A DNA stretch of 64,000 bases from Flavobacterium sp. 245 (lineage in GTDB: Bacteria; Bacteroidota; Bacteroidia; Flavobacteriales; Flavobacteriaceae): NCBI RefSeq assembly GCF_004362055.1, contig NZ_SNXB01000002.1:1-64000 (forward strand), given 5' to 3'. The notes beneath the pieces are model-generated. The model saw only the letters and a list, made by a program, of their open reading frames with translations, was not told the DNA's origin and ran no database searches. Made by a program: the position numbers and the translations under genes. Below are positions 51,109 to 59,740 of this stretch, piece by piece (position 1 is the stretch's first letter; every line of letters starts with the position of its first letter).

Positions 51109-52941
51109 CTATTTGTAATCTACAATTCTTGGTTTTGCCAACTCAAAATTCATTAATCCAAAGTCTGTAGTCTCAAAGGTATTGGTTTTGAAAACATTAT
51201 CTCCTTCAAAAGGAATACTAGGGTAGTATGACAATGATAATTGAAAAGAACTGAAAACCAAATAATCATTGCTGACGATTACTCCAAGTGTAAATTTTGA
51301 ATACGCTTTATTATGAGACATTGCATTATTTGGACTTCCTAAAACTGCAACTGAATAATTAAAAAACGGATTTAGACGAAAACCTAAAAGCGAATTTGGC
51401 GAGTAAGTTTGCGTCTGCAATGATAAAACCATTTTATTGGTTCCATAAATCGCGCTGTCGAAACCGGCTAGGCCATTTTGTTCATTTATATTTAACTGAT
51501 CACCTATAATATCTTCGCGATTGACGCCAATAACTATTTTTGGATTTATAAATTGCCTCAATTTCCAAGTTCCAATGCTGTAGAGTTTAGTAAAATAATT
51601 GGTTTCTATTGAAAATGCTGTTTCATAAGTTTTTGAGTCATGAAAAAAGGTTCCTGCTTCAAAATTTGCACTAAGAAACCCGAGCCTGTAATAATTTCCA
51701 AAAGAAAACCGACCACCAACATAAGGTCTCCACATTTGATTTTTATATTGAGTACCTAAAGTAACACCATAAATCCGGCCAATGGGAACGTCTTCGGTCT
51801 GACCGTTTCTAAAAATATAATTGTCTTTAATAAATTTACGAGTGTTCAGTCCAATTCCTGATAAAATGAGTTTTTGGTCCGAATAAAAATTAGTTGGATC
51901 GTAAAGTTCAGTTGGTGTTTCGCTGTAGTTTACATTCAGGAAACGTCCTGATACAATTAAATTGGTAATTCCTTTATCATCATCTTCAAAAACTTTTGAA
52001 GCTTTACCCGCCCAAAAATCTTGAAAATTATATTTAAAAGGCTGATAAGCATATGACATATCAGGAGCCTGTAAAGTATCTTTTCTAAAATTCTGCCCTA
52101 CATAAATTCCGCCGGCCCATTTGGTTAAAGGCGAGTAGAACAAACGCTCAATGTTTATACTTTTAGTATAATTATTGTCGAGATCCATTTTGTAATTCAG
52201 CGTAGTTCCTATGTAGGTATTTTTAATATTAGGAATCGTGTAGGTAACATCATTTCCGTTTGCACCATCATCAAAACGATTTGTGAAACGATATTCTAAC
52301 TGTTGTCCTGTTCCAAAGAAATCTTTCTCTTTGAATCCAACAGAAACTTGATTGCTCGAAATCGAAAACCGAGGAATGGTACTCCAGGAATCTAAAACTC
52401 TGATGGTAACATCCACAGAATCAGACGCTACTAATTGATGGGTTACTCGAACTGCAGTAACATACTTTTGCGCTCTTATCAAACGTTCTGTTTCCTGAAT
52501 TTTATAACTATCGTAAACGCTATTTCTTTTAAATAAAAGCAAATTGTAAATGGCAATTTTTTTTGTTTTTAAATGAAGCCTATTTCCCGTTCTTTCACCC
52601 CAATTCTTCGGAACTTGCGTGGTATCTACAACAGAATGCCCAAAAGGATCCAATGTAACGATGTTTATTTTTCTAATGATTTTGCCATTGTAATTTGCCG
52701 TATCACTTGGAATAAGCAAATCGTCTTTCTTTCTAGGTTTAGTGGTTCTAAAAAGGAGTTTGTGCAGTGTTTTAGTGAAATTATTTTTTTTTGAATAATT
52801 TCTAATCTTATTATAAACGTCAGTACTGTCTTTTTTTGGAGTATTGTTTTTTGTTTTATCAGTTTGCCCGTATGTGCTTTGCAGACAAAAGCAAAGTAAA
52901 ATAAAAACGATTATTTTTTTGTTCACAGACATCGGAGACAT
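51109..52941 (-). CDS. POTRA plus beta-barrel outer-membrane protein
   Basis: The 610-residue protein has a signal peptide (cleavage after CLQSTYGQ, near 26). Two POTRA-like segments follow (about 90-200: KIIRKINIVTLDPFG and YDSYKIQETERLIRAQKYVTAVRV). The rest is beta-barrel sequence with aromatic strand ends to a C-terminal hydrophobic strand. This is the outline of an Omp85-type (BamA/TamA) outer-membrane assembly or transport protein; it lacks the usual five POTRA domains of BamA. I chose the ATG at 52941 (or 52932); a longer reading frame upstream would overlap the preceding gene. It is the last gene of the 57.6-51.1 kb operon. Confidence 0.72.
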   Translation of the reverse strand: MSPMSVNKKIIVFILLCFCLQSTYGQTDKTKNNTPKKDSTDVYNKIRNYSKKNNFTKTLHKLLFRTTKPRKKDDLLIPSDTANYNGKIIRKINIVTLDPFGHSVVDTTQVPKNWGERTGNRLHLKTKKIAIYNLLLFKRNSVYDSYKIQETERLIRAQKYVTAVRVTHQLVASDSVDVTIRVLDSWSTIPRFSISSNQVSVGFKEKDFFGTGQQLEYRFTNRFDDGANGNDVTYTIPNIKNTYIGTTLNYKMDLDNNYTKSINIERLFYSPLTKWAGGIYVGQNFRKDTLQAPDMSYAYQPFKYNFQDFWAGKASKVFEDDDKGITNLIVSGRFLNVNYSETPTELYDPTNFYSDQKLILSGIGLNTRKFIKDNYIFRNGQTEDVPIGRIYGVTLGTQYKNQMWRPYVGGRFSFGNYYRLGFLSANFEAGTFFHDSKTYETAFSIETNYFTKLYSIGTWKLRQFINPKIVIGVNREDIIGDQLNINEQNGLAGFDSAIYGTNKMVLSLQTQTYSPNSLLGFRLNPFFNYSVAVLGSPNNAMSHNKAYSKFTLGVIVSNDYLVFSSFQLSLSYYPSIPFEGDNVFKTNTFETTDFGLMNFELAKPRIVDYK

Positions 52942-52972
52942 TTTTTGAATTTTTTTGAAGAGGTTTATTTTT

Positions 52973-54073
52973 TTAGTCGATAATTTTAGATCTTCTAATT
53001 CTCCATGTAAATTTTCTGGGTACATGATTTCCCATAACATAACCCCAAGCTTCCAAAGATTCGATTCGGTCAAAAATTATTTTTAGAATTGCTAAAAGCG
53101 GAATTGCTAAAAACATTCCCGAAATTCCAGCTGCAGCACCGCCAACAATTATCCCCATAATAGAAACAAAGGCGTTGATTTCGACTTTTGAATTAATAAT
53201 TAAAGGAACCAATAAATTATTATCTATAAGCTGTACAATAACATTTACAATTAAGATTCCGAGAATAATTGAAGTTTCACCAGATCCGGTCAAAGAAGCT
53301 AAAACAGTTATTATTCCAGCAATTAATATTCCAATATACGGAATAAGATTCAAAAGTCCTGTTATAAGTCCTAATAAAATAAAATATTTGACACCAATAA
53401 TCCAAAGTCCTAAGCTTGTCAATACAGACACGACAATCATTTCTAAAATTAAACTCACAATGTAATTGTTGATGGAAACTTTTATTTGTGACAAGATATT
53501 TTTAAGTATGATATGATTTTCCTTATTGATTAATTTTGCTAGAAAGAGAATAAAATGATCTTTATAAATTAAAAACAAAAAAGTGTAAATTGGTATTATA
53601 GTGCAGTCCAGAAGCAAATCTGTCATAGAGAGAATAGCCGAACCAATTGTTGCGTTTCCATTTTTGACTGAATCTTTAGTTACTGTGTCCAAGTATTTTT
53701 TCTGTTCGCCAATGCTGACATGAAATTTCTCTTTGACAAATTTGTGTATGTCTGATATAAAGGCATTTGCATTTTTCTTGATGGTATCAAAGTCATTTGC
53801 CATATCTGTGACTTCGTAGGAAATAAAAACCAAGATTCCGACAATAAATGCCGCAAAAGACAGTACACAAATTATTGCTGCCAAATGTCTCGGAAATTTT
53901 AATCTGGAATTAAAAAAGGTAAAAATAGGCAACAGTAATACGGCAAATAGAAAAGCCATTAGAACTGGTGTAATTACATCTTTTGCGATACAAAATATGT
54001 AAGCGAACGAAATTAGAGTTATTAATATGCAGGCAAGCTTTGCATAAAATGGCAATTTTAATGGCTGAGTCAT
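52973..54073 (-). CDS. AI-2E family permease (PerM-like)
   Basis: The 366-residue inner-membrane protein has eight or so hydrophobic helices. The hallmarks are a long cytosolic/amphipathic middle region and the C-terminal block GLLNLIPYIGILIAGIITVLASL and VNVIVQLIDNNLLVPLIINSKVEINAFVSIMGIIVGGAAAGISGMFLAIP, characteristic of the AI-2E/PerM family. Members transport various small molecules or Na+. I chose the ATG at 54073; an upstream in-frame TTG at 54112 would add a 13-residue non-conserved lead. Confidence 0.88.
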   Translation of the reverse strand: MTQPLKLPFYAKLACILITLISFAYIFCIAKDVITPVLMAFLFAVLLLPIFTFFNSRLKFPRHLAAIICVLSFAAFIVGILVFISYEVTDMANDFDTIKKNANAFISDIHKFVKEKFHVSIGEQKKYLDTVTKDSVKNGNATIGSAILSMTDLLLDCTIIPIYTFLFLIYKDHFILFLAKLINKENHIILKNILSQIKVSINNYIVSLILEMIVVSVLTSLGLWIIGVKYFILLGLITGLLNLIPYIGILIAGIITVLASLTGSGETSIILGILIVNVIVQLIDNNLLVPLIINSKVEINAFVSIMGIIVGGAAAGISGMFLAIPLLAILKIIFDRIESLEAWGYVMGNHVPRKFTWRIRRSKIID

Positions 54074-54182
54074 TTTTAATGGAATATTAGATAAACTAAA
54101 TTGGTATAACAAATATTACATTTAATAATCGTAATTGTGTTTTACCTTTTTGTCTTTAGTTTATAAAATTTCCATTCAAAAA

Positions 54183-54713
54183 TTAATCAAAAAACTCTTT
54201 GTCTTCATACTGGACAGGCATAATAGAGATACCTTTTTGCAGTAAAAGATTGTTTGGGAAAATAATTCGCTCGCCTTCTTTGGTTCTTAAATTGACATGA
54301 AAAGCGCTGATATCTTCAATTTCAGCTTCAATAGGGAAGTCTTTGTCGTGAATTTTTATAGTGTCTCCAATCTTGAACGGGAATGAAAAAAACAAAATCA
54401 TTCCAGAAGTAATATTGCTCAGAATTGACCATTGAGCAAACATTGCGACACCAATTACAGTCGCTATTGAAGATACAGTAAAAAATATATCTTTGGTTTC
54501 AACGCCCCAAATTACGATCAGACTAATGGTGACCAATATATTCATTAACAAGTGAATATATTTGATGACTAGATTTGTTCTGTGCTCTAATAACTGACTG
54601 CTGCTGGCATAGCGCCTAATTAATTTTGCAACAATAACCCGCAACGCTATTAGAGTAAGAAGCAGTACTAGTGTCGTAATTATTTCTTGGCTATATTCTT
54701 TAAAAGAAAACAT
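54183..54713 (-). CDS. Small MscS-family mechanosensitive channel
   Basis: The 176-residue protein has three membrane helices (about 12-30, 48-68, 77-105). The third has the MscS pore pattern followed by the beta domain with FPFKIGDTIKIHDKDFPIEAEIEDISAFHVNLRTKEGERIIFPNNLL. The C-terminal vestibule is missing, so it is a minimal MscS, shorter than E. coli MscS (286). It is 11 bases after maf. Confidence 0.87.
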   Translation of the reverse strand: MFSFKEYSQEIITTLVLLLTLIALRVIVAKLIRRYASSSQLLEHRTNLVIKYIHLLMNILVTISLIVIWGVETKDIFFTVSSIATVIGVAMFAQWSILSNITSGMILFFSFPFKIGDTIKIHDKDFPIEAEIEDISAFHVNLRTKEGERIIFPNNLLLQKGISIMPVQYEDKEFFD

Positions 54714-54724
54714 AAGAGTGAATT

Positions 54725-55309
54725 TTATACTAATGTACTCAAATATTCGTAAACTTTAGCTGTTGGAAGTCCCATGACATTGGTATAAGAGCCTTCAACT
54801 TTTGCTACAGCCATAAAGCCAAACCATTCCTGAATACCATAAGCTCCAGCTTTATCATAAGGTTTGTAATTGTCGATATAATATAAGATGGCTTCGTCTG
54901 AGAGTTTGTTAAAAGTAACTTTTGTAACATCATGCAAAAGCGTTGAAGAAACATTGGTTTTAAAACAAACGGATGTTATAACTTCGTGCGTATCGTCGGA
55001 CATTGATTTGATCATTTCAAAAGCTTCTTCGGCGTTTTTAGGTTTTCCTAAAGCTTTATTTTGATGCCAAACAATAGTGTCGCTGGTCACTAAGATTTCA
55101 TTTTCTTTTAATTCGCCTTCAAATGCACTCGCTTTTAATTCGGCTAAAAAATCAGTTATTTCAACAGCTCTTAATTCAGCCGGATAAATTTCTTCAATAT
55201 CTTTTAATCGAATTTCGAAATCAAGATCCAGATCTTTAAAAAATTGCTGTCTTCTTGGAGATCCTGAAGCCAGAATTAAAGTATATTTTTTTAGTTTTTC
55301 TTTAAGCAT
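54725..55309 (-). CDS. maf: Maf-like nucleotide pyrophosphatase
   Basis: The 194-residue enzyme hydrolyses non-canonical nucleoside triphosphates. It has the Maf signature LASGSPRRQQFFKDL (about 13-27), SDTIVWHQNKALGKP (about 74-88) and the later AYGIQEWFG and YTNVMGLPT motifs. Whether it is a dTTP/UTP- or m7GTP-type Maf is not settled by eye. The start overlaps the ubiA-like gene end by eight bases. Confidence 0.92.
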   Translation of the reverse strand: MLKEKLKKYTLILASGSPRRQQFFKDLDLDFEIRLKDIEEIYPAELRAVEITDFLAELKASAFEGELKENEILVTSDTIVWHQNKALGKPKNAEEAFEMIKSMSDDTHEVITSVCFKTNVSSTLLHDVTKVTFNKLSDEAILYYIDNYKPYDKAGAYGIQEWFGFMAVAKVEGSYTNVMGLPTAKVYEYLSTLV

Positions 55310-56228
55310 TGTACTTGATATTAAGAGTAATCACAAGAATTGACAAAATTCCGAAAAGCAAAATCAGTTTTAAAACCGTACTTAAATGATGAAATTCTTT
55401 TTGAGATTTTGCACTAAATATTTTCACAATAAAATATAACAAAGGTGCAAGAACAAAAGCAAAACCATATAGGGTGGCAATAAAAAGCTTATTTTCCATG
55501 AAATAAGTATTGATATAAAGCAAGGACAATATAAATGGAATAATTGCAAATCCTAAAGCTATTTTTGCAGCTCTGTTGATTCCAATTGCAATTGGCAAAG
55601 TGTTCATTCCTTGATTGTAATCGCCATTTACATCTTCAATATCTTTAACTATTTCTCTAATAAAATTGATCATAAAAGCAAACAGTGCGTAGTCAATCAA
55701 AATGGAAAAAAGGCTAGCCATTTGCGCTTGATTTTCGGCATTAGTTGCGGGAAACAAATCAAAAACACCAATTATAATAACACTTAGCGCTAATAAAAGT
55801 GCTACAATAAAATTGCCCAAAATCATGATTTGCTTTAAGCTTGTAGAATAAAAATAAAGCAATGAAGCAATTAAAATGAAAATAGTTGCAAAACTTGGCC
55901 TCAAAATAACATTTGATAAATAAAAACCAATAGCAACTCCGGTAATATTGAGTCCTATATAAATATTGTAGGCGCGGGTTTCAGAAATTCCTTTGCCAAT
56001 AATAACATTATTTGGTTTATTAATCGAATCTGTTGCAACATCAAAAATGTCGTTAATGACATATCCGGCAGCAGCCAATAAAACAGTGCTTAAAACTAAC
56101 AATGCATATTGCCAGTCGGACAATGCAAGCGGAATATTTTGCTGTTTTAAAAAGGCATAACGAAATAAAACCTGCATAAATGCAAGCATAAGTAAGTTTT
56201 GATACCGAACGAGTTTTAGATATTTCAT
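55302..56228 (-). CDS. UbiA family prenyltransferase
   Basis: The 308-residue integral membrane prenyltransferase has about nine helices and two Asp-rich motifs: NDIFDVATDSINKPNN near 60-75 and DIEDVNGDYNQGMNTLPI near 197-214. These bind Mg2+ and the prenyl diphosphate. In Bacteroidota the copy next to kdsC-like and maf genes is usually annotated as geranylgeranylglycerol-phosphate geranylgeranyltransferase. The acceptor here is not proven. Confidence 0.88.
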   Translation of the reverse strand: MKYLKLVRYQNLLMLAFMQVLFRYAFLKQQNIPLALSDWQYALLVLSTVLLAAAGYVINDIFDVATDSINKPNNVIIGKGISETRAYNIYIGLNITGVAIGFYLSNVILRPSFATIFILIASLLYFYSTSLKQIMILGNFIVALLLALSVIIIGVFDLFPATNAENQAQMASLFSILIDYALFAFMINFIREIVKDIEDVNGDYNQGMNTLPIAIGINRAAKIALGFAIIPFILSLLYINTYFMENKLFIATLYGFAFVLAPLLYFIVKIFSAKSQKEFHHLSTVLKLILLFGILSILVITLNIKYNA

Positions 56229-56270
56229 TTTTTGAGGTTCTAAGTGGCTAAGATTCTGAGGGACTAAGTT
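56229..56270. repeat. Single CTAAG repeat unit
   Basis: GAGGTTCTAAGTGGCTAAGATTCTGAGGGACTAAG lies in the 61-base gap between the kdsC-like gene and the ubiA-like gene and matches the units at 40193-40320. It interrupts an otherwise tightly spaced operon. Confidence 0.6.
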
Positions 56271-56289
56271 TTTTACAATTTATAACTAA

Positions 56290-56817
56290 TTAATCGTGTT
56301 TTCCATTAAAATATTCCATCCATTTTCCTTGCACTTTCATTACTTGCTCAATTACATCACGCGCGGCGCCACGCCCGCCTTTTACGTGCGAAATATAACG
56401 GCAAATATTTTTAATTTCAGGACTTGCATCTTGAGGACAACTTGGTAATCCAACTAATTTCATAACATGAAAATCAGGAATATCATCACCCATATACAAC
56501 ACTTGTTCTGGGTTTATATTGTTACTGTCAGTGTATTCTTTAAATGTTTTTACTTTATCAGGAGTACCTAAATGAACATCTGCAATTCCCAAATTATTCA
56601 AACGAATACGAACGCCTTCATTGCTTCCGCCAGAAATAATACAAACATTGTAACCGCTTTCAATTGCTGCTTTCATTGCGTAACCGTCACGAATATTCAT
56701 TGTGCGAAGCATTTCTCCTTCATTGGTTACAAAAACAGAACTGTCTGTCAGTACGCCATCAACATCAAAAACAAATGTTGTGATGTCATTCATTATTTCT
56801 TTATAACTTTTTGCCAT
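56290..56817 (-). CDS. HAD-IIIA phosphatase, KdsC-like
   Basis: The 175-residue capless HAD phosphatase matches the 3-deoxy-D-manno-octulosonate 8-phosphate phosphatase family (KdsC), with FVFDVDGVLTDS (Asp18, Asp20), IRDGYAMKAAIESGY, IISGGSNEGVRIR and YMGDDIPDFHVMKLVGLPSCPQDA. It probably makes KDO for LPS. The start is 17 bases inside the preceding DUF2520 gene, showing coupling. Its C-terminal GGRGAARDVIEQVMKVQGKW segment is typical. Confidence 0.92.
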   Translation of the reverse strand: MAKSYKEIMNDITTFVFDVDGVLTDSSVFVTNEGEMLRTMNIRDGYAMKAAIESGYNVCIISGGSNEGVRIRLNNLGIADVHLGTPDKVKTFKEYTDSNNINPEQVLYMGDDIPDFHVMKLVGLPSCPQDASPEIKNICRYISHVKGGRGAARDVIEQVMKVQGKWMEYFNGKHD

Positions 56818-57562
56818 TATTTTGTATAGATTGTGTTAGAATTTTATAAATATTTTTTTGATTTTCATTTGTCAAAAAATCCAAATGTGCTTGAATTGTG
56901 GTTGAATCATGACGTTTTGCCGGGCCTGTTTGGGCATCAACTGGATCCAAAGCGTTGATTTTTTCAGCGGTCTCTTTAATCAAGGGTTTTAAAACTTCAA
57001 AAGGAACTTGGTGTTCATTGCAAATTTCCTGACCAATTTGGTACAAATGATTGGTGAAGTTATTTACAAAAACTGCTGCTGCGTGAAGTGCTTTTCTTTG
57101 ATCCGAATTAATTGCAAAAACATTGTTTGAAATGCTCTTGGCTGCGGTTTCTAAAATTCGAAAATCAAAAGTATTTTCGGCTTCCAGGCACATTGGAATT
57201 GTAGAGAAATCTACCTCTTTGCTTTTTGAAAATGTCTGTAGCGGATAAAAAACGCCCTTTCTGTTTTTAGCATCAAGAGCATCAAGCGAAGCCGCGCCAG
57301 AAGTATGAACCACAATTCTATTTTGAAAAGGCAGTTTCTGTGAAACCTCTAAAATTGCATTGTCAGAAACGGCGACAATGTATAAATCGGCTTCGATTAG
57401 TTCTTCAAAATCGCTTACAATTTTATCATATTCAACTAAAGAAGCTAAAGTTTCCTTTTTTCTCGAAAATACTTGTACGATTTCGACCGCTTCATTTTTC
57501 GCGAAAGCTTTGATTAAATGCTGTGCAACATTTCCGGAACCAATTATTGATACTTGAATCAT
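56801..57562 (-). CDS. Rossmann/DUF2520 oxidoreductase-like protein
   Basis: The 253-residue protein has an N-terminal NAD(P)-binding Rossmann fold (VSIIGSGNVAQHLIKAF, residues 4-20) and a helical DUF2520 C-terminal domain (about 120-250, including HAAAVFVNNFTNHLYQIGQEI). This matches the family of predicted short-chain oxidoreductases with unknown substrate. It heads the minus-strand operon DUF2520 - kdsC - ubiA - maf - mscS - AI-2E - POTRA barrel. Confidence 0.88.
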   Translation of the reverse strand: MIQVSIIGSGNVAQHLIKAFAKNEAVEIVQVFSRKKETLASLVEYDKIVSDFEELIEADLYIVAVSDNAILEVSQKLPFQNRIVVHTSGAASLDALDAKNRKGVFYPLQTFSKSKEVDFSTIPMCLEAENTFDFRILETAAKSISNNVFAINSDQRKALHAAAVFVNNFTNHLYQIGQEICNEHQVPFEVLKPLIKETAEKINALDPVDAQTGPAKRHDSTTIQAHLDFLTNENQKNIYKILTQSIQNNGKKL

Positions 57563-57567
57563 AGCAC

Positions 57568-57575
57568 AAAATTAA
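57568..57575 (-). promoter_or_regulatory. Possible promoter of the DUF2520 operon
   Basis: TAATTTTG (minus strand) fits TAnnTTTG and ends only five bases before the ATG. It would place the transcript start at or next to the start codon, so the mRNA may be leaderless. No TTG partner is obvious. Confidence 0.4.
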
Positions 57576-57669
57576 CATTATTTTTTTTAAATGTAGTTTG
57601 GTTTAATTCGTTTGTCATTCATATAAACTCAATTTTGGTTGGAAAGAACCTTTGTATGAAGATCAAATT

Positions 57670-57720
57670 AAAAACCCGCTTTCTATAAATTAATTTCAAA
57701 ATTATAGAAAGCGGGTTTTA
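57670..57720 (-). terminator. Terminator of the GH28 gene
   Basis: AAAACCCGCTTTCTATAA and the reverse TTATAGAAAGCGGGTTTT make an 18-bp perfect stem around about 16 bases. It lies 21 bases beyond the GH28 stop on the minus strand. Confidence 0.85.
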
Positions 57721-57740
57721 GGATATTGGTTTTTATGTAT

Positions 57741-59426
57741 TTAGAATTTCACAGCTCCTTTGGGAACAGTTTCTCCAACGGAAATCTTTTTAGATATATC
57801 AAAATTTGGATTTGAAACAAATTCTATATTCTGGCTCACTTCACCATTAATCGAAATGGCTTTTTCTGATTTAGAATTGAATTCAATATTTTTGAAAGAC
57901 ATATTTTTTCCATTAAAAATTTCGAAAACAGCTGGTTTCTGAATGTCTAATTTCACATTACTGATTTTAATTCCGTTTGCGTCAATTATTGAGAACCCGT
58001 TTTCAGCTTTTGCTGTTAAGTTTGAAATTTCGATATTTTCAAGATTCATTTCTGGCAATCCTTGTAAAAATACTGCTTGATAAGCTCCGGCAATCGTAAT
58101 GTTTTTAATCGAAATATTCTTGAATTGTGGCGTTTCTATATTTACAGGCATCATTTTGTTTTCTACTTTCGTTCCGCCTTCAGCCAATGTTTCAGCAATA
58201 GATTTTCCTCCATAGTATAAATCAAACGAAATTGCCTGAGATGGAATGTCCGTCATATAAATATTCGAAATAAAAATATTCTCAACAATACCGCCACGTC
58301 CGCGCGTACTTTTAAAGCGAAGACCAACATCAGTTCCCATAAAAGTGCAATTCGAAACATGAAGGTTTTTTACACCGCCAGACATTTCACTTCCCACGGT
58401 TACGCCGCCATGACCATGATAAACAATATTGTTTTTTACAATGATATTTTCGCACGGAATTCCACGATCACGCCCGTCTTTATCTTTTCCAGATTTTATG
58501 CAAATAGCATCGTCGCCCACATCAAAACTTGAATTTTCGATCAAAACATTTTTACATGATTCCACATCAAGACCGTCTCCGTTTTGAGAATACCAAGGAT
58601 TGCGAACAGTAACATTTCGAACAATTAAATCTTCAATCATTAAAGGATGAATGTTCCAAGCTGGCGAATTTTGAAAAACCGGACCGTCAAAAAGTACTCT
58701 TTTGCTGTTTTGAATGCTTACCATTACCGGACGAAGAAAATCATGAATTTCTTCAAACTGTTCTTTTGTTTTTAAATCAAGACGAACGTTTTGATCAGCT
58801 CCAACAGAAGCTTTCATAAAAGTTTCAGATGGATACCAACTGTCTTTCTTCTCATTTAAAACGCCGCCCGAAGCCACAAATTTCTTCCATTGACTGTCGG
58901 TTAATTTGCTCTTTTTTACTTGTCTCCAAACTTCACCTGAACCATCCCAAACACCATTTCCGGTAAAGGCAACATTTTCAAGATTTTTGCCATAAATAGG
59001 AGAGATGCATCGCCACGTATTTAAACCTTCAAAACTGGTTTCTACAATTGGATACAAGCTTTTATCAGGCGAAAATTTAATCAAAGCGCCTGTTTCAGCA
59101 TGAAGTTCGATATTGCTTTTCAAGATAATCGGACCTGTAAGCCAAATTCCTGGAGGGATGATTACTTTTCCTCCACCTTTTTTTGTAACAGCTTCTATAG
59201 CATCGGCGAAAGCCTTTGTATTTAGAACATAGCCGCCGTTTACTGCACCAAAATCTTTTATATTAACACTGTTTTTCGGAATTATTGGCTCTTTTACTTT
59301 CGACATTTTAAATTCAATATCACTGTATAAAGTACTCGATTTTGAATTCTGCGCAATAGTTGTGTATGGAAGTCCACACAGTAAAAGTGCAAAAGAAATG
59401 ACAAAGTTGATTGTTTTGGTTTTCAT
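57741..59426 (-). CDS. Secreted GH28 family glycoside hydrolase
   Basis: The 561-residue protein has a signal peptide (about 1-25) and a parallel beta-helix GH28 domain (about 50-440), with NGDGLDVESCKNV, FDVGDDAICIKSGKD and GHGGVTVGSEMSGG. These carry the catalytic aspartates of polygalacturonases. It probably cleaves pectin or a related galacturonide. A C-terminal strand-rich part (about 440-561) continues the helix. It stands alone, not in a polysaccharide-utilisation locus. Confidence 0.9.
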   Translation of the reverse strand: MKTKTINFVISFALLLCGLPYTTIAQNSKSSTLYSDIEFKMSKVKEPIIPKNSVNIKDFGAVNGGYVLNTKAFADAIEAVTKKGGGKVIIPPGIWLTGPIILKSNIELHAETGALIKFSPDKSLYPIVETSFEGLNTWRCISPIYGKNLENVAFTGNGVWDGSGEVWRQVKKSKLTDSQWKKFVASGGVLNEKKDSWYPSETFMKASVGADQNVRLDLKTKEQFEEIHDFLRPVMVSIQNSKRVLFDGPVFQNSPAWNIHPLMIEDLIVRNVTVRNPWYSQNGDGLDVESCKNVLIENSSFDVGDDAICIKSGKDKDGRDRGIPCENIIVKNNIVYHGHGGVTVGSEMSGGVKNLHVSNCTFMGTDVGLRFKSTRGRGGIVENIFISNIYMTDIPSQAISFDLYYGGKSIAETLAEGGTKVENKMMPVNIETPQFKNISIKNITIAGAYQAVFLQGLPEMNLENIEISNLTAKAENGFSIIDANGIKISNVKLDIQKPAVFEIFNGKNMSFKNIEFNSKSEKAISINGEVSQNIEFVSNPNFDISKKISVGETVPKGAVKF

Positions 59427-59740
59427 TTTTAATTATTTTATAAAGAGATAGTTAATAGCTCAAATAGTTAATTTTAGTTCTTTTTTTTGCGGAAATAAAG
59501 AATCGGAACTTCAAAAACAGATAAATTCAAAATGTAATCGATTACACAAAACTATGAAAAAATATCAATAATCAAAGAAATTATTAAGTATAAGGGATTT
59601 GTAGTAATTAACCTATTTCAAATTTACAATTCATTATATAAAAGCCTCTTTTTTTAGTTTTTATTAACAAATCACAAATATTGGAACTCAACATTTTTAA
59701 GTACTTTTGTGGCACTTTTATACAATGTAATTCCTCAAAA
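59427..59740. other. Divergent gap, GH28 / ccsBA
   Basis: The 314 bases hold the ccsBA promoter at their right end. On the left, GAAAATAAAG-like AT-rich sequence has the words TGTAATCGATTACA (59535-59548), an imperfect palindrome that could be an operator for the GH28 gene. No further gene is supported. Confidence 0.45.
59681..59709 (+). promoter_or_regulatory. ccsBA promoter
   Basis: TTG (59681-59683) and TACTTTTG (59702-59709) are 18 bases apart, a full consensus match. Transcription would begin near 59715, so the coding start is the ATG at 59741 and not the in-frame TTG at 59681. Confidence 0.75.

Noticed and set aside
59681..59740. Upstream TTG start for ccsBA, and similar TTG starts at 10515, 38028 and 54112
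   Set aside because: Three of them lie inside or upstream of likely promoter elements, and the residues they add do not look like the families; downstream ATG codons give proper signal peptides or first helices.
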